A stretch of DNA of 64,000 nt, taken from Candidatus Firestoneibacteriota bacterium (GTDB lineage Bacteria; Oederibacteriota; Muellerivitia; Muellerivitales; Muellerivitaceae). The stretch lies in assembly GCA_013286205.1 (NCBI GenBank), contig JABDGD010000004.1, positions 29,103-93,102 on the forward strand. The letters are read 5' to 3'. How positions within the stretch are numbered: position 1 is the first letter of the stretch; every line of letters starts with the position of its first letter. Below the pieces are notes generated by a model that did no database searches, was not told the origin of the DNA, and saw nothing but the letters and a program-made list of their open reading frames with translations. This document shows positions 55,622 to 64,000 of the stretch, one piece after another. The position numbers were made by a program, and so were the translations under genes.

Positions 55622-55750
55622 TAAAAAAGGCCGCACGCTCCGGAATTCCGGAGATCAGGGGCTCGCCCGACTGTTTAGTGCTAGCGGCCCGTTCTCTGAT
55701 GGGTAGTGCGACCGTCTTTATCTTTCTACTAATCCGCTCGCACCACAAGT
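55622..55750 (-). ncRNA. Candidate structured RNA ending in an intrinsic terminator (novel leader/attenuator or sRNA)
   Basis: Stem GTGGTGCGA/TCGCACTAC; stem GGCCG-ctag-CAC/GTGCGGCC followed by TTTTTT; 16-bp palindrome CTCCGGAATTCCGGAG; alternative pairing ATCAG..GGGC/GCCCCTGAT. Confidence 0.5.
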
Positions 55751-55860
55751 GCCTAATCGAAAAATAAAAAATATTTTGGCGCATAAAATATGCCGAATCA
55801 AAAAAAGTCAGCTTCTTTAATAAAACAGTCGGGTAAAAAGAAGTTAAACCTTGAACCGGC

Positions 55861-58707
55861 CTATTCCAGCAAGTCATCACCGCTCTTAGGCGGCGCGGGA
55901 TTTTTCATCTTCAATAAATCTTCTAGAGAAGTTGAAACCATAGGTTTGGGCGCGCCAGGAATACCCGGAGGGGGCGGTACTGGAGCCGCTGGTTTCGGAA
56001 CTGACGGCGGCGCCGCAGGCGGCGGAGCAGCAGGTGGAGCACCGGCAGGCTTCATGGCAGGCGCCGTAACCGACGGAATCTTTCCTGAAATTAAAGCATC
56101 CAGAATACCGGGAACAGGCGCCGATTTCGGTGGCGCACCGGGTGCGGCCGGAGGCGGAGTGGACATGCCAGTTGAAGGCGGTTTCGCGCCAACAGTCAAT
56201 CCAGCGATAGGCGGTAAAGGCGGAAGAGTGGAACCTTCACCTGCGGGTGGTTTTGCGCCAACCGTTAATCCCGCGATCGGTGGAAGAGGAGCGGAAGGAA
56301 TCGAAGAACCTGCCGGCGGTTTGGCCCCAATAGTTAAACCCGGAATCGGGGGTAAAGCAGACGGCGTGGCGCTAGGGGCGCCTGGTACGGCTTGCGGCTT
56401 AGCCCCGACCGTAATGCCCGGAGACGGAGGAATCGCGGGAGAAGCCGGTATATTTCCCATAGAAGGAGACGCAACAGATGGCGCTGTTGGCTTCACGCCA
56501 AAAGTGGCATCTAAATCAAGTTTGGGTCCGGCTGGTTTAACGGCGGCGGCTGGCGCCGCTGTTGGAGTTGCTTTTATTTCAGGGACAGCCGCGGAAGCCG
56601 CTCCAGCGCCTTTCTTAATGGCAAAAGTTAAAATAAGCCGTGTTCCCGGATCGGCCTTTTCCGCCACAGCGTTACCGCCATGCGCGTTCAAAATGGTTTT
56701 CACCAGAGCGAGTTTCAACCCCGTTCCGGCTAATTGCGGCGAAGCCGGATGTTTGGGATCATAAAATTCGTCAAACATACGGGGAAGGCTTTCTGGCAGC
56801 ACGTTTAGCCCCGGATCTTGCACTGTGACTTTCACCGTATCACCAACAGCTTCCACCACAATGGGAATCGTGGAACCTTTAGGCGCGTCTTTAATGAGCT
56901 GCAAATAAAGAACGTTCCACAATTGGGTCATACGGCGGCGAACCACCGGCACCTTGGGCAAACCTGGCTTAGCTTCCACTTTAAATTTAAGATTCTTAAG
57001 TTCAGTTTGAGTTTGAAAGTTAAACGCGAAAGTTTCAATTTCGGAAGCTAAGTTCACTTCCTCTGTCTTCGCGTCTTTGGACTCAATTTCAACCTGATAA
57101 ATGTCGACCAGATCGTTGATAAATTTTTCCAGACGGGCGGAACGGTTAATCACCATGCCCAAAAATTCTTGCTGCTTCTCATTGACCCCGCCCTGACCCG
57201 CGCCAATAACGGAAGAAACGTAGCCCTTAATAATACCCAGGGTATTCTTAAGTTCTTCTGACATCGTACGAATCGCCGCCGCGCGAACCGCGGAAACTTG
57301 AATCGTCGACGCCGCTTGCGCCGCTTTAACTGCTTTCTCTTCGGCAGCCTTCAGTTGAGTTTGCAATTGCGCGTATTTGCCCTGTAATCCCGTGAGTTCT
57401 AACTGCGCGGTTTGAGCTTCAGCCAGTTCCCCTTTGACGCGGCCAATTTCCTGTTTGGACTGTTCGTTTTGATTGCGTAAACCTTCGCCCATGCCCTTCA
57501 AGGCTTCTATTTCTTTAAGCTTGTCAGCTAATTGCTGGGCCTTTTCTTGAGCTTCAGCTTGATACTGGCGGGTTTGACGCTGCATTCCGCCCATTTGATC
57601 GCTCATGTTGCGGATTTCGTTGTTTTTGCTCTGTTGAATTTTTTCGTTAAAGAGATTCAACGCCTGAATAATTTGCCCAGCCTCGTCATTGCCAAAAGAT
57701 TTTACAATTTCGGGCGTCAGCGTTTTGTTGTCGTCCGCCGCGGCCAAAATGACGTTCACTGCCCTGCGGAAAGGAGTAATGAGCTGGCGCGACGCGATGC
57801 CGGCGCCGATAAATAAAAGCGCGAAGGCTAAAACAAATCCCAGACTCATGGGTGTCATCAGCAATTCGGAAGCGTCGGCTGGTTCGTGTTTAACTGACGC
57901 TGGCGCGGATCCCGCGACCGTTAGAGGGAAAACATGAACAACGCCAAATTTACCCACCCCTAAATAGCTATAAACCGCTTCAGAGACGCTGCCGTTAGCG
58001 GAGGCTCCGCTTTTTTGAGTGGAAATATCGGTCAATACGGTGTTTAGCCAGGCTTCGTGCTGCGGATTAAAATCCGTATTTAATTTGGAAGCGTCTGAGT
58101 GGTAAAGGTAATGGCCCGAGCCGCCGTCCAAAATAAAATATTGGCCAATGGCGCTGGTGCCCTTGAAGAAAGTTGAGATGTTCAAAACGACTTCAGCGAA
58201 AGTTCCCTTCGCTAAAGGAACCGCGAACACAAAAGCGGGATAACCGAAATGGCTGGTGTAAAACTCGTAATTCTTACCGCCATTTTCCGCCAGCTTGCTT
58301 TGTATTTTAGAAAATTCTGGATTGGAGCCGTAGTTTGAGTCGATTAACGAGGCCGTAGCTGGAACCGTCAGCGCGGCCTTGCCCGCGGCGTTAACAATGG
58401 CGATGCCCGACACACCCGGGTGAGTGGCGACGAAATTTTGCAGCGCGGTAGCGCCGCTGTTAGAAGCTAAACTCTCCGCGTCCACATTGGTGCTTTTGAT
58501 GGCGTTCAACACTGAGGAAGAGATGCTTTGTACTTCCACTTCCTGTTGCTGCACATTCACCGAAGCGGTAGCGGCCGACGAGGCCTTAGGCGACGAAACA
58601 TCCTGATTCATCGCCGTATACAGATAAAATCCGGCCAGTCCTATGACCGGAACAATACCTGCTAAAACAAAATAGAGATAAAACCTACTTTTCATTCTCG
58701 TCTCCAT
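55861..58707 (-). CDS. Membrane sensor (Cache-like + HAMP + coiled coil) with degenerate histidine-kinase core and Pro/Ala-rich C-terminal repeats
   Basis: TM near N-terminus, second TM SLGFVLAFALLFIGAGIA; IRTMSEELKNTLGIIKGYV; QDPGLNVLPESLPRMFDEFYDP; GTGLKLALVKTILNAHGG; PPIAGLTVGAKPPAG repeats. Confidence 0.75.
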   Translation of the reverse strand: METRMKSRFYLYFVLAGIVPVIGLAGFYLYTAMNQDVSSPKASSAATASVNVQQQEVEVQSISSSVLNAIKSTNVDAESLASNSGATALQNFVATHPGVSGIAIVNAAGKAALTVPATASLIDSNYGSNPEFSKIQSKLAENGGKNYEFYTSHFGYPAFVFAVPLAKGTFAEVVLNISTFFKGTSAIGQYFILDGGSGHYLYHSDASKLNTDFNPQHEAWLNTVLTDISTQKSGASANGSVSEAVYSYLGVGKFGVVHVFPLTVAGSAPASVKHEPADASELLMTPMSLGFVLAFALLFIGAGIASRQLITPFRRAVNVILAAADDNKTLTPEIVKSFGNDEAGQIIQALNLFNEKIQQSKNNEIRNMSDQMGGMQRQTRQYQAEAQEKAQQLADKLKEIEALKGMGEGLRNQNEQSKQEIGRVKGELAEAQTAQLELTGLQGKYAQLQTQLKAAEEKAVKAAQAASTIQVSAVRAAAIRTMSEELKNTLGIIKGYVSSVIGAGQGGVNEKQQEFLGMVINRSARLEKFINDLVDIYQVEIESKDAKTEEVNLASEIETFAFNFQTQTELKNLKFKVEAKPGLPKVPVVRRRMTQLWNVLYLQLIKDAPKGSTIPIVVEAVGDTVKVTVQDPGLNVLPESLPRMFDEFYDPKHPASPQLAGTGLKLALVKTILNAHGGNAVAEKADPGTRLILTFAIKKGAGAASAAVPEIKATPTAAPAAAVKPAGPKLDLDATFGVKPTAPSVASPSMGNIPASPAIPPSPGITVGAKPQAVPGAPSATPSALPPIPGLTIGAKPPAGSSIPSAPLPPIAGLTVGAKPPAGEGSTLPPLPPIAGLTVGAKPPSTGMSTPPPAAPGAPPKSAPVPGILDALISGKIPSVTAPAMKPAGAPPAAPPPAAPPSVPKPAAPVPPPPGIPGAPKPMVSTSLEDLLKMKNPAPPKSGDDLLE

Positions 58708-61249
58708 CTTCCTCTTTAGGTACGTTGACGACGGACACTAGGCGGTCATCATCCCCCAATTTAATAAGACGCACGCCTTGAGCGAGACGCCCGGTGGTTT
58801 TAATTTCTTTGACTCTTTGACGAATCACTTTGCCTGTGGCGGTCATGGCGATAATTTCATCCTCGTCAGCCACTGTCAAAATGCTAATCGCCTGGCCGTT
58901 TTTAGCGGTGGTCTTAATGTTCAAGATACCTTTACCGCCGCGGCCCTGTTTGCGGTAAGCGGACAGATTCGTGCGCTTGCCAAAACCTCTTTCAGTGGAA
59001 GTGAGAAGCGATTTGCCTTCTTGCACCAGCACCATGCCGATCACCAGGTCGTTCTTGGCCAAACGAATGCCTCTAACGCCCTTACCCGCACGGCCCACTT
59101 CACGGACCTGCTTTTCAGGGAAGCGGATACTCTTACCCTGTTTAGTCGCGATAATAATTTCTTTTTTACCGTCCGTAATTTCAGCGGAAACCAATCGGTC
59201 GCCCTTATCGAGCGTGATGGCGATAATGCCGCCCGCTCTAGGCTTATCAAACGCCGAGAGTAAGGTGTTCTTAATGAGGCCCTGTTGCGTGGCCAAAAGC
59301 ACACTGCTCTTGTCGTTAAATTCCTTCACAGGAAGAACCGCCGAGATGCTTTCCCCTTCGCCCAGCTTGAGCACGTTGGCTAAAGCGGTTCCCTTCGCTT
59401 GGCGTGAAGATTCAGGAATTTCATAAACTTTTAACCAGTGAATTTTACCTAAACTGGTAAAGACCAGTAAGAAGTCATGGGTAGACGCCGTGTACATCTT
59501 TTCGATGAAGTCTTCTTCACGAACAGTGGCACCCGCCACGCCCTTGCCGCCGCGGCGCTGCTTTTGATAGCTGTCCGCTGGCAGACGCTTGATATAGCCG
59601 CCATGCGATAGCGTAATAACCGCTTGTTCGTCTTCGATTAAGTCTTCAACTTTCAAATCCTGCGCCTTGCCGATAATTTCGGTACGGCGGGGATCAGCGA
59701 ACTTGTTACGAATTTCAGTGAGCTCTTCTTTAATAACCTGCCACAATTTCTTTTCAGAGCCAAGGATGCCCTTCAAGATTTCGATGGTCTTAAGGAGTTC
59801 TTTATATTCTTCCTCAATCTTCTTAATTTCCAAATTGGTCAATTGACGTAATTGCATTTCCAAAATGGCTTGAGCCTGAATAGCGGAAAGTTCAAAGTTA
59901 GCGATAAGCGCTTGTTTCGCTTCGTCCGTGGCTTTGGAAGCGCGGATGGTCTTAATGACTTTATCCAGGTTATCTAACGCGATACGCAAACCTTCTAAGA
60001 TGTGCGCGCGCTTTTCGGCTTTATCCAAATCGAACTTGGTGCGTCGAATGACCACTTCTTTGCGGTGTTCGAGATAGTGATACAACATGCCTTTGAGGTT
60101 CAACACACGGGGCTGACCGGCCACGAGAGCCAGCATGATGATGCCGAAGGAAGTGCGTAAAGACGTTTGCGTCATTAAGTTGTTCAAAACAACTTGAGCG
60201 TTTCCATTGCGGGAAATTTCGATGACCACACGCATACCATCGCGGTCAGACTCGTCGCGTAAGTCGCTGATGCCTTCCATCTTCTTGTCGCGGACTAATT
60301 CAGCGATTTTTTCAATGAGCTGGGCTTTGTTAACCTGATAAGGCAATTGAGAAATGATGATGCGTTCACGGTCTTTTTTATCGACCTCAATGCCCGCTTT
60401 CGCCTGCATACGCACTGAGCCGCGGCCCGTGGTGTAAGCGTCGTTGATGCCTTCGCGGCCCAAAATGTAGCCGCCCGTTGGAAAATCCGGACCTTGAATA
60501 AACTTCATCAAGTCTTTGACTGTCGCTTCAGGGCTTTCGATTAAATGCAGCAAAGCGTCAATCACTTCACCCAAGTTGTGGGGCGGAACGTTGGTCGCCA
60601 TACCGACTGCGATACCCGTGGAACCGTTAACGAGAAAGTTAGGAAACGCGCAAGGCAGCACCAGCGGTTCTTCGCGGGTGTTGTCGTAGTTAGGCACGAA
60701 ATCGACGGTATTCTTGTCGATATCACGCAAGAGTTCTTCAGATAAGGGAGACATGCGGACTTCGGTATAACGTTCAGCCGCCGGAGGATCGCCGTCGATA
60801 GAACCAAAGTTACCCTGACCATCCACCAACACATAGCGCATGGAGAAGTCCTGCGCCAAACGAACGATCGTGTCATAAACCGAAGCCGTACCATGCGGAT
60901 GATAGTTACCCGTCACGTCACCGGTGACTTTAGCTGATTTACGATAGGGCTTCTTCGAAGTCAGGCTTAAGTCATGCATACCCATAAAAATACGGCGGTG
61001 AACAGGCTTAAGACCGTCACGAACGTCAGGCAAAGCGCGGCCCACGATCACGCTCATGGCGTAATCGAGGTAAGAATCTTTCATTTCGTCTTCAATATCC
61101 GTCGTGATGATGTTACCGCGGTTAATATCCCCGCTGTCGCCGCCATCCGCCGCCAAAGCTTTCACGGGAGGAAGATCATCATCGCCGCCGTTACCGCCCG
61201 GTGCCGGGGCTCCCTTTGGATTTTCTTTGTTCTTTTTCGCCTTAGCCAT
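58685..61249 (-). CDS. gyrA: DNA gyrase subunit A
   Basis: HPHGTASVYDTIVRLAQDFSMRY, AAERYTEVRMSPL active-site Tyr, GyrA-box QRRGGKG. Confidence 0.97.
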   Translation of the reverse strand: MAKAKKNKENPKGAPAPGGNGGDDDLPPVKALAADGGDSGDINRGNIITTDIEDEMKDSYLDYAMSVIVGRALPDVRDGLKPVHRRIFMGMHDLSLTSKKPYRKSAKVTGDVTGNYHPHGTASVYDTIVRLAQDFSMRYVLVDGQGNFGSIDGDPPAAERYTEVRMSPLSEELLRDIDKNTVDFVPNYDNTREEPLVLPCAFPNFLVNGSTGIAVGMATNVPPHNLGEVIDALLHLIESPEATVKDLMKFIQGPDFPTGGYILGREGINDAYTTGRGSVRMQAKAGIEVDKKDRERIIISQLPYQVNKAQLIEKIAELVRDKKMEGISDLRDESDRDGMRVVIEISRNGNAQVVLNNLMTQTSLRTSFGIIMLALVAGQPRVLNLKGMLYHYLEHRKEVVIRRTKFDLDKAEKRAHILEGLRIALDNLDKVIKTIRASKATDEAKQALIANFELSAIQAQAILEMQLRQLTNLEIKKIEEEYKELLKTIEILKGILGSEKKLWQVIKEELTEIRNKFADPRRTEIIGKAQDLKVEDLIEDEQAVITLSHGGYIKRLPADSYQKQRRGGKGVAGATVREEDFIEKMYTASTHDFLLVFTSLGKIHWLKVYEIPESSRQAKGTALANVLKLGEGESISAVLPVKEFNDKSSVLLATQQGLIKNTLLSAFDKPRAGGIIAITLDKGDRLVSAEITDGKKEIIIATKQGKSIRFPEKQVREVGRAGKGVRGIRLAKNDLVIGMVLVQEGKSLLTSTERGFGKRTNLSAYRKQGRGGKGILNIKTTAKNGQAISILTVADEDEIIAMTATGKVIRQRVKEIKTTGRLAQGVRLIKLGDDDRLVSVVNVPKEEDGDENEK

Positions 61250-61292
61250 TTTGTTCCCTTAATTCAGATTTAAACTTTTGTGATTTATAAAA

Positions 61293-64000
<2,708 letters not shown>

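Noticed and set aside
55584-55880. 98-aa minus ORF over the structured intergenic region
   Set aside because: No SD or family resemblance; RNA stems and the terminator explain the sequence better
55790-56764. 324-aa Gly/Ala-rich plus ORF
   Set aside because: Antisense to the Pro/Ala-rich tail of the pseudokinase; composition artefact

Overview
This 64 kb window is densely coded bacterial chromosome (about 50 % GC by eye) from a lineage I cannot place confidently. The right end carries a near-origin-type cluster on the minus strand: a partial dciA/DUF721-like tail, then gyrB, gyrA and a large degenerate sensor-kinase-like protein. Recognisable blocks: four paralogous GT39-like membrane proteins (one truncated at the left edge, two tandem); hpnC-hpnD-hpnE (squalene synthesis); an arsenic-type operon (merR-arsC-aquaporin) with a textbook MerR-family promoter and a divergent 43-aa Cys-Cys peptide missing from the ORF track; lpd/lplA/erpA-like genes; nadE; addA-addB-like helicase-nuclease; ispH; purC; a split YeeE/YedE pair; hldD-like; thiO; a glycosidase plus a TIM-barrel-like protein; a Pit transporter; GAF/HD-GYP; and one tRNA-Val(CAC). 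I see no CRISPR array, rRNA, transposase, integrase or phage module. The best leads for something undescribed are: a structured, terminator-ending intergenic RNA candidate (about 55622-55750, minus); the pseudokinase beside gyrA; the arsenic operon with its CC peptide; the tandem glycosyltransferase duplication, which carries a scar of the hpnE 3' end; an orphan Avd-like four-helix protein; and three different palindromic intergenic elements placed just upstream of start codons. Family names come from motif recognition by eye, with no database search.
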